Source of the DNA: an uncultured Clostridia bacterium
GTDB lineage: Bacteria > Bacillota > Clostridia > TANB77 > CAG-465
DNA: 33,417 nt
Direction: 5' to 3'
Assembly: GCA_947631415.1 (NCBI GenBank)
Contig: CANRLG010000012.1
Span: forward strand, 1-33,417
In this document: one piece after another, positions 25,049-33,404 of the stretch
Layout of the letters: every line of letters starts with the position of its first letter
Position numbering within the stretch: the stretch's first letter is position 1
Made by a program: the position numbers and the translations under genes
Notes under the pieces: model-generated
Told to the model about the DNA's origin: nothing
What the model saw: only the letters and a program-made list of their open reading frames with translations
The model's database searches: none

Positions 25049-26380
25049 TTATTTTTTTTCAAAAGTAATATTTGAATCTAATCTTATAAAACCTACCACT
25101 TCTTTAGTAGATAAAATCTCTACTAATAGTGCATCATATTTTCTATTTAAAACTTCTAATTCACCATTTGAATTTATATGTGTACAACTAAATGACAACG
25201 TATATTTTCCAGGTCCTAATTTAATTTTTTGTTTAAATGTAACCTCAACTATATCCCCTTTTTTGAAATTTCCTGTATCTACATTTTCTAAAAGTGTATT
25301 TGTACCACACATCTCTAATCCCTTAAAGTCTTTTATTGTCATAGTAAATATTGGAGAATCAATATCTTCATTAAATTGTATCCTAGATTTTAAATATACA
25401 TCTTTATCGTTTTCTATTGAAGATAAATAATGTCCTTTTTCATCAAAAATACCATAATCAAAAACTTCAGCTTTTCCGTTTCCATAAGTTATAACTTTAT
25501 CATTTTGAATCATGTGTTCTTTCCAAGTTTCATTTTCAGGGTCATCAATTATTTTAAATTGACTGTCTTCTAATTCTACATTATCTTCAATTTCTTCTGT
25601 TTCTTTTTCAATCTCATTTTGCTTTTTTAATTCATTAGGTTTTAACCCAACTATTATTTTTTTATATAACTCAACTCCATCTTTTACACTTCCATCAAAT
25701 ATTTTTGTTCCAGCATCAATTATTATAGTTCTAGTACAATTTCTCAATATATCAGAGATGTTATGTGTAACAAAAAGTATTGTTTTTCCTTTTTTCTTAA
25801 ATTCTTCAAATTTTTTAAAACATTTTAGTTGGAATGACATATCTCCAACAGACAATACTTCATCTACAATTAAAATATCTGGTTCTACATTTATAGCACA
25901 AGCAAAGGCAAGTCGTGCAAACATTCCTGATGAATAAGTCTTTACTGGTTGACTTAAATGTTCACCTATATCTGCAAATTCTATTATTTCTTTTTCTTTC
26001 TCTTTTATTTCTTCATTTGTTAAGCCCATTACTTGTCCGTGTTGATATATATTTTCATATCCTGTAAGTTCTGCATTAAACGCAGCTCCAAGTTCCAATA
26101 AAGAACTAATTTTTCCATTAACATTAAGTTTTCCACTAGTTGGAGTTACAACTCCCGTAATCATCTTTAATAGCGTAGACTTTCCTGCACCGTTTTTTCC
26201 AAGAACTCCTAATATTTCTCCTTTTTTAACTGTAAATGATACATCATTCATAGCTCTAAAAGTTTTATGTTTTTTGTATCCTGGAATTAAACTTTCAAAC
26301 AATCTATCTTTTTTGCTATCAAACATTTTATATTCTTTAACTAAGTTTTCAACAACTATAACATTATCTTTATCCATCAA
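25049..26380 (-). CDS. wzt: ABC transporter ATPase with C-terminal carbohydrate-binding-like domain (Wzt/TagH/RgpD)
   Basis: 443 aa. ATPase domain (~5-245): Walker A GKNGAGKST (61-69), signature YSSGMFARLAFA (149-160), Walker B ILIVDEVLS (169-177), H-loop His206. This is the polysaccharide-exporting ABC-2 subgroup (DEVLSVGD). An acidic linker (~250-290) leads to a beta-rich C-terminal domain (~295-443) with YGNGKAEVFDYGIFDEKG and GPGKYTLSF, like Wzt_C, which in E. coli O9a reads the modified end of the glycan. Start ambiguous: TTG at 26380 is 10 nt from GAGG, while ATG at 26377 is 13 nt away. Partner of the Wzm-like permease two genes upstream, with a GT2 gene between them. Confidence 0.88.
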   Translation of the reverse strand: MMDKDNVIVVENLVKEYKMFDSKKDRLFESLIPGYKKHKTFRAMNDVSFTVKKGEILGVLGKNGAGKSTLLKMITGVVTPTSGKLNVNGKISSLLELGAAFNAELTGYENIYQHGQVMGLTNEEIKEKEKEIIEFADIGEHLSQPVKTYSSGMFARLAFACAINVEPDILIVDEVLSVGDMSFQLKCFKKFEEFKKKGKTILFVTHNISDILRNCTRTIIIDAGTKIFDGSVKDGVELYKKIIVGLKPNELKKQNEIEKETEEIEDNVELEDSQFKIIDDPENETWKEHMIQNDKVITYGNGKAEVFDYGIFDEKGHYLSSIENDKDVYLKSRIQFNEDIDSPIFTMTIKDFKGLEMCGTNTLLENVDTGNFKKGDIVEVTFKQKIKLGPGKYTLSFSCTHINSNGELEVLNRKYDALLVEILSTKEVVGFIRLDSNITFEKK

Positions 26381-26392
26381 ATTAACACATCC

Positions 26393-27364
26393 TCATTTTC
26401 TAAATATACGGTAAACATTATATCCAAATCTATATATAATAGGAAAATTATAAAAGAAAAAATAAAATATCTTATATCCTAAACTTTCTTCTTTAAATAT
26501 CTTATTATAAATATTCCAGTCTTTAAAATTCACATTTTTTATTTTCTTTACCATTTTAAAATAATATAATCCTTCTTCACTTAAATTAATAAGCTGATCT
26601 GGAAAATATTTTTTATTTTCAATATATGTATTGAATTTATCTATTTTTAAATCTATAATGTAATCTCTTTTTTCATCAAAAGTCTTATATCTTCTTGTAT
26701 ATCTATTTGTTCCTACTTGATTATTTATATGTTGTCTATATTTTATTGTAGGAATATCAAGATAATAAATTGTTCCATTAAGTGATGTAATTAAAGCTAT
26801 CCAATAGTCATGCAATATATTTTTAGTATTAGGAAATGGTAAAATTTCTTTAATCTTTGATGACTTACAAATCATGGTACAACCTGTTACACAGTTATAC
26901 AAATATTCAAGTCTATAATCGTTAAATTTTTTTTGTTTTCGTATTAATTTCATTTTTCTATTAAATGATTTATTTACTGAATTAAGTTTTTCATCTACAA
27001 TTTCTAAGTCAGTATATACTATATCTGCATTTTTTTCTTCTATTGTTTTAACACTCAAACTTACTTTATCTTTATTCCATACATCATCTTGGTCAGAAAA
27101 CATATAATATTCACTTTCTACTTGAGATAGTAAAAATTCAAAGTTTTTTGTTGAACCTAAATTTTTCTCATTAAATATAATTTTTACTCTTTCATCTTTT
27201 TCTTCATACTCTTTTAAAATATCTCTTGTAGAATCAGTTGAGCAATCATCTGAAATAATTAAGTTAAACTCACTATAATCTTGAGATAAAATTGAATCAA
27301 TTTGTTCTTTTAAATATTTTTCACCATTATATGTTGCAAGTAATATATCTACTTTTTTCTTCAT
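26393..27364 (-). CDS. GT2 rhamnosyltransferase-like protein (RgpB-type)
   Basis: 323 aa. ILLATYNGEKYLKEQIDSIL (7-26), SDDCSTD (38-44), NLGSTKNFE (68-76) and FSDQDDVW (89-96) form the tight signature of the alpha-L-Rha 1,3-rhamnosyltransferase group (RgpB/WsaC-like); HDYWIALI and KYRQHINNQVGT downstream also fit. The last ~35 residues are aromatic and basic (YKIFYFFFYNFPIIYRFGY) and probably sit on the membrane. Lying between the permease and ATPase genes, and 12 bp from each, it is likely a core chain-building enzyme using dTDP-L-rhamnose. Linkage and acceptor are not deducible. RBS GGAGG. Confidence 0.85.
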   Translation of the reverse strand: MKKKVDILLATYNGEKYLKEQIDSILSQDYSEFNLIISDDCSTDSTRDILKEYEEKDERVKIIFNEKNLGSTKNFEFLLSQVESEYYMFSDQDDVWNKDKVSLSVKTIEEKNADIVYTDLEIVDEKLNSVNKSFNRKMKLIRKQKKFNDYRLEYLYNCVTGCTMICKSSKIKEILPFPNTKNILHDYWIALITSLNGTIYYLDIPTIKYRQHINNQVGTNRYTRRYKTFDEKRDYIIDLKIDKFNTYIENKKYFPDQLINLSEEGLYYFKMVKKIKNVNFKDWNIYNKIFKEESLGYKIFYFFFYNFPIIYRFGYNVYRIFRK

Positions 27365-27376
27365 AAAAGACCTCCA

Positions 27377-28171
27377 CTATAGCACATCTGCAAAGTCTTT
27401 TTTAGATTTTTTGAAAACTGTATTTCCCCATATAAATAATACTATTGTTACACACCAAAATACTATAGTATATCTAGCATTTGCTTCTGTTACAATATTT
27501 GAATTATTAATAAAAGCATCTCTAAATCCTGTTACCAAATAAGTTAAAGGTAAACACTTTGAACCAATTAACAAAGTATTATGACCTTCTAGCATATTTA
27601 AATTCCAAATTACAGGAGTAAGCCAAAAAAACAACTGCATCATAACGCTTAATAATTGAACGACATCTGGTATTAGAGTTGCTAATGCAGATGTTAACCT
27701 AGACATAGCTACAATAAATGCTATGGCACATATTGCCATATATAATACTTGTAAAAAATTTCCAATATATCCAAACCCTGCGCACACTGCAGTTGCAACA
27801 GCAAATAGGAATATTCCAATAATACTAGATGATGATAGTGATATTAATGGAATTATATCCACTGGAAAAACTACTTTTTTAACTAAATACGAATAAGAGC
27901 GTATTGAGTTACTTGCAGTAAGAATTGCATCATTTAAAAAAGTCCACATTGCCATTCCTGGTAAATACCAAACTATAAATGGGTCATTTCCTGCACTTTT
28001 AGTTTTTAATATATATTGAAATACAATTACATACATTGCCATAAATATGAAAGGTTGTATAAATCCCCATATAGCACCAAGACTTGTCCCAGCAAATCTA
28101 TTTTTAAAATCACTTTTACCAAGTCTAAATATCATCTTTCTATTTTTTATTATTTCTTTAACAAATTCCAT
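27377..28171 (-). CDS. wzm: ABC-2 polysaccharide exporter permease (Wzm/TagG/RgpC)
   Basis: 264 aa from the ATG at 28171, which follows GAGGAGATGTGC; the frame is open 20 codons further upstream, but that part overlaps the promoter -10. An amphipathic N-terminal helix (VKEIIKNRKMIFRLGKSDFKNRFAGTSLG) precedes six membrane helices with GAIWGFIQPFIFMAMYVIVFQ, WYLPGMAMWTF and FWLTPVIWNL, all typical of the ABC2_membrane family that exports lipid-linked teichoic acids, rhamnans and O antigens. First gene of the 13-gene operon. Forms the channel energised by the Wzt-like ATPase. Confidence 0.9.
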   Translation of the reverse strand: MEFVKEIIKNRKMIFRLGKSDFKNRFAGTSLGAIWGFIQPFIFMAMYVIVFQYILKTKSAGNDPFIVWYLPGMAMWTFLNDAILTASNSIRSYSYLVKKVVFPVDIIPLISLSSSSIIGIFLFAVATAVCAGFGYIGNFLQVLYMAICAIAFIVAMSRLTSALATLIPDVVQLLSVMMQLFFWLTPVIWNLNMLEGHNTLLIGSKCLPLTYLVTGFRDAFINNSNIVTEANARYTIVFWCVTIVLFIWGNTVFKKSKKDFADVL

Positions 28172-28199
28172 GCACATCTCCTCTTTTTTACACAAAGAA

Positions 28200-28228
28200 A
28201 TTATACCATTAACATTATCAAATTTCAA
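28200..28228 (-). promoter_or_regulatory. Promoter of the 13-gene polysaccharide operon
   Basis: TTGAAA (28228-28223), exactly 17 bp, TATAAT (28205-28200), 28 bp before the permease ATG. The only convincing promoter I find between here and galE. The rest of the 212-bp gap 28172-28383 holds the terminator of the preceding operon and AT-rich sequence without a gene. Confidence 0.75.
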
Positions 28229-28321
28229 CAAAGCTAATTACTAAAATATAAAAGAGCTTCAAGATAATTTATAATCATTTTTTAGTATTTTTTCTCTGTT
28301 TAAAAAAATATTTTCTATTTT

Positions 28322-28362
28322 TAAAAATAGGCTCATTATAAACATATATTTATAATGGGCCT
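28322..28362 (-). terminator. Terminator of the rml operon
   Basis: Arms 28362-28349 and 28342-28329 pair over 14 bp with one mismatch around a 6-nt loop, followed on the minus strand by ATTTTT. It starts 21 bp after the rmlB stop codon. Confidence 0.8.
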
Positions 28363-28383
28363 CTTATTATTTTTTTAAATTTT

Positions 28384-29355
28384 TTACTTATCTAAATATT
28401 CAGGATGTTCCAAATACCAATCAATTGTCTTTACTATTCCATCTTTAAACATAGTATGTGGTTCCCATCCAAATTCTTCTCTTGTCTTACTTGGATCTAT
28501 TGCGTATCTAAAGTCATGACCTTTTCTGTCTTCTACATGTTGTATTAATGTTTCTGGTTTTCCCAGTCTTTCAAGAATTAATTTTACAATTTCAATATTT
28601 CTTTTTTCGTTGTGTCCACCAATACAATATCTTTCGCCTTTTCTACCTTTGTGTAAAACAATGTCTATTGCTTCACAGTGGTCATCAACAAATAACCAAT
28701 CTCTAATATTTAAACCTTCTCCATAAACAGTTAAAGGTTTATCTTGTACTGCAAGCGAAATCATATGTGGTATTAATTTTTCATGATGTTGATTTGGTCC
28801 ATAGTTATTTGAACAGTTTGTAACTGATACATTCATTTTAAATGTTTCAGCATACGCAAAAGCAATTAAATCTGAAGATGCTTTTGAAGCTGAATATGGA
28901 CTATTTGACTTAATAGGTGAAGTTTCACTAAAGTATCCTTCATCTCCTAAAGAACCAAATACTTCATCTGTTGAAACATGTACAAATTTATTTTCTGAAC
29001 CTTCTCCCCACACTTGCTTACAAGCTTCAAGTAATGCATGAGTTCCAAGTACATTTGTTTCAGTAAAAGTAAGAGGTCTTTTTATACTATTATCTACGTG
29101 GGACTCAGCAGCAAAATGAACTACTGCATCAATATTATATTTTTTTAAAGTTTCAATATTTTGTTCTAAATCGCAGATATCTCCTTTAACAAAGATATAT
29201 TTTCCTTCACTTGGTTTTAAATTTTCCATATTTGCTGCGTAAGTTAATTTATCATATACAACGTAAGTATATTTATCTCCATATTTTCTAACCATTAAAT
29301 TTACAAAATTAGAACCAATAAATCCAGCTCCACCTGTTATTAAAATGTTTTTCAT
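28384..29355 (-). CDS. rmlB: dTDP-glucose 4,6-dehydratase
   Basis: 323 aa. NAD+ loop GGAGFIG (8-14); catalytic STDEVFG (128-134) with Thr129, Asp130 and Glu131; the SDR pair Tyr154 and Lys158 in YSASK; NCSNNYGPNQ and RDWLFVDDHC are RmlB hallmarks. It converts dTDP-glucose to dTDP-4-keto-6-deoxyglucose, step 2 of dTDP-L-rhamnose synthesis. Slightly shorter than E. coli RmlB (361 aa) but all catalytic parts are present. Last gene of the five-gene operon, 12 bp from rmlC. Confidence 0.95.
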   Translation of the reverse strand: MKNILITGGAGFIGSNFVNLMVRKYGDKYTYVVYDKLTYAANMENLKPSEGKYIFVKGDICDLEQNIETLKKYNIDAVVHFAAESHVDNSIKRPLTFTETNVLGTHALLEACKQVWGEGSENKFVHVSTDEVFGSLGDEGYFSETSPIKSNSPYSASKASSDLIAFAYAETFKMNVSVTNCSNNYGPNQHHEKLIPHMISLAVQDKPLTVYGEGLNIRDWLFVDDHCEAIDIVLHKGRKGERYCIGGHNEKRNIEIVKLILERLGKPETLIQHVEDRKGHDFRYAIDPSKTREEFGWEPHTMFKDGIVKTIDWYLEHPEYLDK

Positions 29356-29367
29356 TATTATTCCTCC

Positions 29368-29949
29368 CTATTTTAGATCCTTAAATAAATCTGTTTGACT
29401 TAATTCTTTAAGTGATGGCCATTTTCCATCTTTTTCTGAAGTTAGCAATTCACTTTTATCTATTCCATCCATTGGCCATGCAATATTTACATCTGGGTCA
29501 TCCCATTTTAAGCCACCTTCTGCTTCATGATTATATATATCATCGCATTTATATACAAATTCTGCCTCGTCTGATACAACTAAAAATCCATGAGCAAATC
29601 CACGTGGAATCATAAACATTTTCTTATTTTCCTCTGTAAGCATAACGCCTTCATATTTTCCATAAGTCTTACTTCCAGGTCTTAAATCTACAGCTACATC
29701 ATATACTGCACCTTTAATTACTCTTACAAGTTTTGCTTGTGAATTTTGTTTTTGGAAGTGAAGTCCTCTAAGTACACCTTTTCTAGATTTTGATTGATTA
29801 TCTTGCACAAATTTATTAGTTATTCCAATTTCTGCAAATTCTGCTTCACTATATGTTTCCATGAAGTATCCTCTTTCATCTCCAAAAACTGTTGGTTCAA
29901 TTACATATACTCCTTCTATTGATGTTTCATTCTTTTTAAATTTTCCCAT
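29368..29949 (-). CDS. rmlC: dTDP-4-dehydrorhamnose 3,5-epimerase
   Basis: 193 aa, a normal size. Cupin fold with FGDERGYFMETY (22-33), the substrate-binding VLRGLHFQ (59-66) with catalytic His64, KLVRVIKGAVYDVAVDLR, IPRGFAHGF (114-122) and Tyr133. Carries out the double epimerisation at C3 and C5 in dTDP-L-rhamnose synthesis. It lies between rmlA and rmlB. RBS AAGGAAGGAGC. Confidence 0.95.
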   Translation of the reverse strand: MGKFKKNETSIEGVYVIEPTVFGDERGYFMETYSEAEFAEIGITNKFVQDNQSKSRKGVLRGLHFQKQNSQAKLVRVIKGAVYDVAVDLRPGSKTYGKYEGVMLTEENKKMFMIPRGFAHGFLVVSDEAEFVYKCDDIYNHEAEGGLKWDDPDVNIAWPMDGIDKSELLTSEKDGKWPSLKELSQTDLFKDLK

Positions 29950-29973
29950 CTTTATAATAGCTCCTTCCTTGCC

Positions 29974-30915
29974 CTATTTACCTATTTCTCTTGGTCCTTC
30001 ATTTTGAATAAAATCTATTGAGTCTAGTACATCTTCATAGTAATCATAATCATGCTCCAATAATTTGTACATATATCTTCCATAATCTGTTTTACCATGT
30101 TTTTCAGCCAAAGTTATTAACTGATTATCTGTAATCCAGTTATTTTTATATGCAATTTCCTCAATACATCCTATTTGAATACCTTGTCTAATTTCGATAG
30201 CTTTCACAAAATCTGATGCATCATTTAATCTATCTGCTGTACCTGTATCAAACCAAGCAAATCCGTTACCGAGTGGTATTACCTTAAGTTTTCCTTGTTC
30301 CATATATGTTTTATTTACATCTGTAATTTCAAGTTCTCCTCTAGCAGATGGTTGAATTTTCTTAGCAATTTCAACAACTGAATTATCATAAAAATATAAT
30401 CCTGGTACGGCTAAATTAGATTTAGGGTAATTAGGTTTTTCTTCAATAGATAACGCATTACCTTTTTCATCTATTTCAACAACGCCATAAGAAGTTGGGT
30501 CTGCTACTTTATATCCAAATATTATTCCACCTTCTTTTAATTTACTTGCTTGCTTTAATACTTTTTCAACTCCAGGTCCATAAATCATGTTATCTCCAAG
30601 AATTAAACAAACACTATCATTTCCAATAAAATCTTCTCCAACTCTAAAAGCATCTGCAAGTCCTACTGGTTTCTCTTGAATTTTATATTCAATTTTCATT
30701 CCAAGTGAACTTCCATCACCAAGTAAAGCTTGAAATACTGGTAAATGCATAGGTGTAGATATAATTAGCACCTCTTTAATTCCAGCAAGCATTAATGTAG
30801 ATAATGGATAATAAATCATTGGTTTGTCATAAACTGGTAATAGTTGTTTTGAAACAGCTATTGTTATAGGATAAAGTCTAGTTCCACTTCCTCCTGCAAG
30901 TATAATACCTTTCAT
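29974..30915 (-). CDS. rmlA: Glucose-1-phosphate thymidylyltransferase
   Basis: 313 aa. Nucleotide-binding GGSGTRLYP (8-16), SKQLLPVYDKPMIYYP, LILGDNMIYGPG with the metal-binding Asp, and EEKP..PKSN..VPGLYFYDN; all are RmlA signatures. Joins dTTP and glucose-1-phosphate into dTDP-glucose, the first committed step towards dTDP-rhamnose and normally the feedback-controlled one. About 20 aa longer than the common 290-aa form, owing to a C-terminal extension ending in GPREIGK. It begins 3 bp after rmlD. Confidence 0.95.
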   Translation of the reverse strand: MKGIILAGGSGTRLYPITIAVSKQLLPVYDKPMIYYPLSTLMLAGIKEVLIISTPMHLPVFQALLGDGSSLGMKIEYKIQEKPVGLADAFRVGEDFIGNDSVCLILGDNMIYGPGVEKVLKQASKLKEGGIIFGYKVADPTSYGVVEIDEKGNALSIEEKPNYPKSNLAVPGLYFYDNSVVEIAKKIQPSARGELEITDVNKTYMEQGKLKVIPLGNGFAWFDTGTADRLNDASDFVKAIEIRQGIQIGCIEEIAYKNNWITDNQLITLAEKHGKTDYGRYMYKLLEHDYDYYEDVLDSIDFIQNEGPREIGK

Positions 30916-30918
30916 AAA

Positions 30919-31779
30919 TTATTCCCCCTTTAGATATTCTTTTACAGCATCAACATAATTTGTTGGATATATTCCGACACTGTGTAATTTTTCTTTTGAA
31001 AGTTTTGAGTTAAACGGTCTATCACTTGATTGTGGATACATAGCTTTATATTGTTCAGATGTAATAGGTTTAACTTTTGTTTTTATACCTTTTATATCAT
31101 AAAATTGTGTAGTAAATTCATACCAAGTTGTAAATCCCTCATTTGTTGAATGATATATTCCGTATTCTGGTTCTTTTTCCATTATTTGTTCTATTATTTC
31201 ACAAAGAGTTGTTGTAGATGTAGGAGATCCATGTTGGTCACATACAACTGTAACTTCATCACGAGTCTGTGAAGCATTTAACATAGTTCTAACAAAGTTT
31301 TTACCTTGTCCATATAGCCAAGCAGTTCTTAATATATAATATTTTTCTGCTTTTTTAGCATTTTCCTCTCCCATAAGTTTTGTTTTTCCGTACGCACTTA
31401 CTGGATTTGGAATCATATCTTCTGTATATGCTTTTTCTACATCTAATTTGCCATCAAAAACGTAATCTGTACTAATTTGTATTAGAGTAGCTCCAACTTC
31501 TTTAGCAGCTTCAGATAAATTTCCAACTGCAATTCCGTTTACAGCTTCTGCTAAATCATAATTAGTTTCGCAACCATCAACATTTGTATAAGCAGCACAA
31601 TTAATTATGAAATATGGTTTTTCTGCATTAACTTTAGTTTTAACAGCTTCTAAATCTGTTATATCTAAAGTTTGCAATGTAGTTGAAACCACTTCATATT
31701 TATCTGTATAAGAAGTTAATCTGCTACACAATTCGCTTCCTAACATTCCATCTTGACCTACTAATAAAACTTTTTTCAT
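30919..31779 (-). CDS. rmlD: dTDP-4-dehydrorhamnose reductase
   Basis: 286 aa. NADPH loop GQDGMLG (8-14), INCAAYTNVDGCE (59-71), STDYVFDG (103-110), catalytic Tyr130 and Lys134 in YGKTK, and RTAWLYGQGKNFV. It reduces the 4-keto group to give dTDP-L-rhamnose, the last step. Second gene of the operon, 15 bp after the mutase gene, with AAGGAGG as RBS. Confidence 0.95.
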   Translation of the reverse strand: MKKVLLVGQDGMLGSELCSRLTSYTDKYEVVSTTLQTLDITDLEAVKTKVNAEKPYFIINCAAYTNVDGCETNYDLAEAVNGIAVGNLSEAAKEVGATLIQISTDYVFDGKLDVEKAYTEDMIPNPVSAYGKTKLMGEENAKKAEKYYILRTAWLYGQGKNFVRTMLNASQTRDEVTVVCDQHGSPTSTTTLCEIIEQIMEKEPEYGIYHSTNEGFTTWYEFTTQFYDIKGIKTKVKPITSEQYKAMYPQSSDRPFNSKLSKEKLHSVGIYPTNYVDAVKEYLKGE

Positions 31780-31794
31780 TTAAATTTCCTCCTT

Positions 31795-33174
31795 TTATTT
31801 TATTAAAGCCATAAACTCTTTTTCAATTTTATCTTTATCTTCTTCTGTTACCCCTTCAAATCTACATGTAATGTTAGGTCCAGTATTTGATGCTCTAACT
31901 AAAGCCCAACCATTAGAAAACTCTGCTCTTACACCATCTATATCATTTACTTTATATCCTTTTTGTTTACAATATTCTTTTACAGAATCAATAACTTTGA
32001 ATTTTTCTTCATCTGTAGATTTTATTATTATTTCAGGACTTGAATAATATCTTGTTACTCCCTCTAAAAGTTGTGATACAGTTTTATCTGTTTTTGAAAG
32101 TATCTCTACAAGTCTTAGACCTGCATAAAGTCCATCATCTATATTATCCCATTTATCTCTAAAAAATACGTGTCCAGATAATTCAGAGCCAAAAGCAAAA
32201 TCTCCTTCTCTCATTTTTGCTTTCATATATGAATTTCCTGTTCTATAACATACAGGTATTCCACCTAATTTTTCTATTTCATCTGGTAATGATTTAGTAC
32301 ATTTTACATCAAATAAAGCATGTTTATTTTCAACTTTACTCATTATATCTCTCCATATAATAATAGCAAAGAAGTCTATAAACACCATATTTCCTTTTTC
32401 ATCTATTACTCCAACTCTATCTCCATCACCATCTATTCCAATCCCAACATCAGCACCTGTTTGTATAACTTTTTTCTTTAAGTCTTCGTTGTTTGACTCA
32501 ACACTTGGGTCTGGATGATGATTTGGAAAACTAGGGTCAGATTCCATATATAATGGTACTAATTCAATGTTATCAAACATATTATATACTTCTTTAGCAA
32601 TTATTGAAGCTGTACCATTTGCAGTATCAACTACTACTTTTATTTTCTTATCTCCTAAACTAATTGACTCTTTAATTGCTTTTAAATAAGCCTCTTTTAT
32701 ATCGTAATTTTCTACTTTTCCCTCTCCTACTTTAAAATTTCCTTCTTCTGTATAGACTCTAAAGTCTTGTATCATTTGTCCACAGGCATTTCCGAAATCA
32801 TCAAAAGCAATTTTAAAGCCATTATATTCTTTGGGATTGTGAGATGCAGTAATCATCACGCCTGGAGCAATGTTTAGATATTTTTGTGCATAATAATACA
32901 TTGGTGTTGTACAAAGTCCAAGATAAACTACATCTACCCCTGTGATAGTAATACCAGTAATCAACGCATCTGCTAATGGGTCAGATGATGTTCTATTATC
33001 ATGCCCTACTAAACATTTTTTGTATCCTTTCTCTTGAATATAAGACCCAAAAGATAATCCAATTGTATACGCGATATCTTCATTTAAGTCTTGCCCATAT
33101 ATTGCTCTAATATCATAACCTCTAAATATATTTGGGCTTATATTTTTATAAATTTCATATTTGCTCATAAGCAT
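31795..33174 (-). CDS. Phosphoglucomutase/phosphomannomutase
   Basis: 459 aa from the ATG at 33174; the GTG two codons earlier is part of the GAGGTGA RBS, and the ATG at 33168 is also possible. Four-domain alpha-D-phosphohexomutase: FRGYDIRAIYG at the start, phosphoserine loop TASHNP (109-114, Ser111), Mg2+ loop DGDGDR (248-253), sugar-specificity loop GSELSGH (329-335), and phosphate-binding RASNTGPN near the C-terminus. It probably makes glucose-1-phosphate from glucose-6-phosphate to feed rmlA; the GSELSGH loop is of the dual PGM/PMM (AlgC/ManB) type. First gene of the dTDP-rhamnose operon. Confidence 0.92.
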   Translation of the reverse strand: MLMSKYEIYKNISPNIFRGYDIRAIYGQDLNEDIAYTIGLSFGSYIQEKGYKKCLVGHDNRTSSDPLADALITGITITGVDVVYLGLCTTPMYYYAQKYLNIAPGVMITASHNPKEYNGFKIAFDDFGNACGQMIQDFRVYTEEGNFKVGEGKVENYDIKEAYLKAIKESISLGDKKIKVVVDTANGTASIIAKEVYNMFDNIELVPLYMESDPSFPNHHPDPSVESNNEDLKKKVIQTGADVGIGIDGDGDRVGVIDEKGNMVFIDFFAIIIWRDIMSKVENKHALFDVKCTKSLPDEIEKLGGIPVCYRTGNSYMKAKMREGDFAFGSELSGHVFFRDKWDNIDDGLYAGLRLVEILSKTDKTVSQLLEGVTRYYSSPEIIIKSTDEEKFKVIDSVKEYCKQKGYKVNDIDGVRAEFSNGWALVRASNTGPNITCRFEGVTEEDKDKIEKEFMALIK

Positions 33175-33189
33175 ATTCACCTCGTATAA

Positions 33190-33198
33190 ATTATATCA
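33190..33198 (-). promoter_or_regulatory. Extended -10 promoter of the mutase-rml operon
   Basis: TGATATAAT on the minus strand: a perfect -10 (33195-33190) with the TGn extension, 16 bp before the ATG at 33174. The -35 position holds only TTTTAA, so the extended -10 probably carries recognition. The short leader would include the GAGGTGA RBS. Confidence 0.5.
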
Positions 33199-33329
33199 TA
33201 TAGATATTTAATTTAAAAGTACTAAACATTCGTACTATGTTTCCTACTTTTTACTGAATTTTACCATATTTCTAGCCGTTTTTGGTGTTTAAACTGTGAT
33301 AATTTGTTGAAAAAATATCATTATATACC

Positions 33330-33359
33330 AAAAAAAACAGTCGGGAATTTGACAGTTTT
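33330..33359 (-). terminator. Probable terminator of an upstream minus-strand gene
   Basis: On the minus strand AAAACTGTC (33359-33351), a 7-nt loop and GACTGTTTT (33343-33335) form a 9-bp stem with one T.T mismatch, running into eight T in total. It would end transcription arriving from beyond the right edge. The 33175-33417 stretch shows no gene. Confidence 0.45.
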
Positions 33360-33378
33360 AAATAAGAAAAAACTTTGT

Positions 33379-33404
33379 AAGCATTGAAAATGCTTAATTT
33401 TTTT
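33379..33404 (+). terminator. Hairpin with plus-strand U-tract
   Basis: AAGCATT (33379-33385), loop GAA, AATGCTT (33389-33395), then AATTTTTTT on the plus strand. Looks like a terminator for plus-strand transcription, but no plus-strand gene precedes it for over 26 kb, so its purpose is unclear. It may instead be part of a leader read on the minus strand. Confidence 0.4.

Noticed and set aside
10849-28171. Wzx/Wzy-dependent capsule locus
   Set aside because: No flippase or polymerase of that type is seen; the Wzm/Wzt-type ABC exporter indicates the ABC-dependent route.
28172-28231. 20-codon N-terminal extension of the Wzm-like permease
   Set aside because: It covers the -10 and -35 boxes of the operon promoter and lacks an RBS; the ATG at 28171 follows GAGGAG.
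28016-28244. Two plus-strand frames opposite the permease start
   Set aside because: No RBS, overlapping each other and a well-supported minus-strand gene; shadows.
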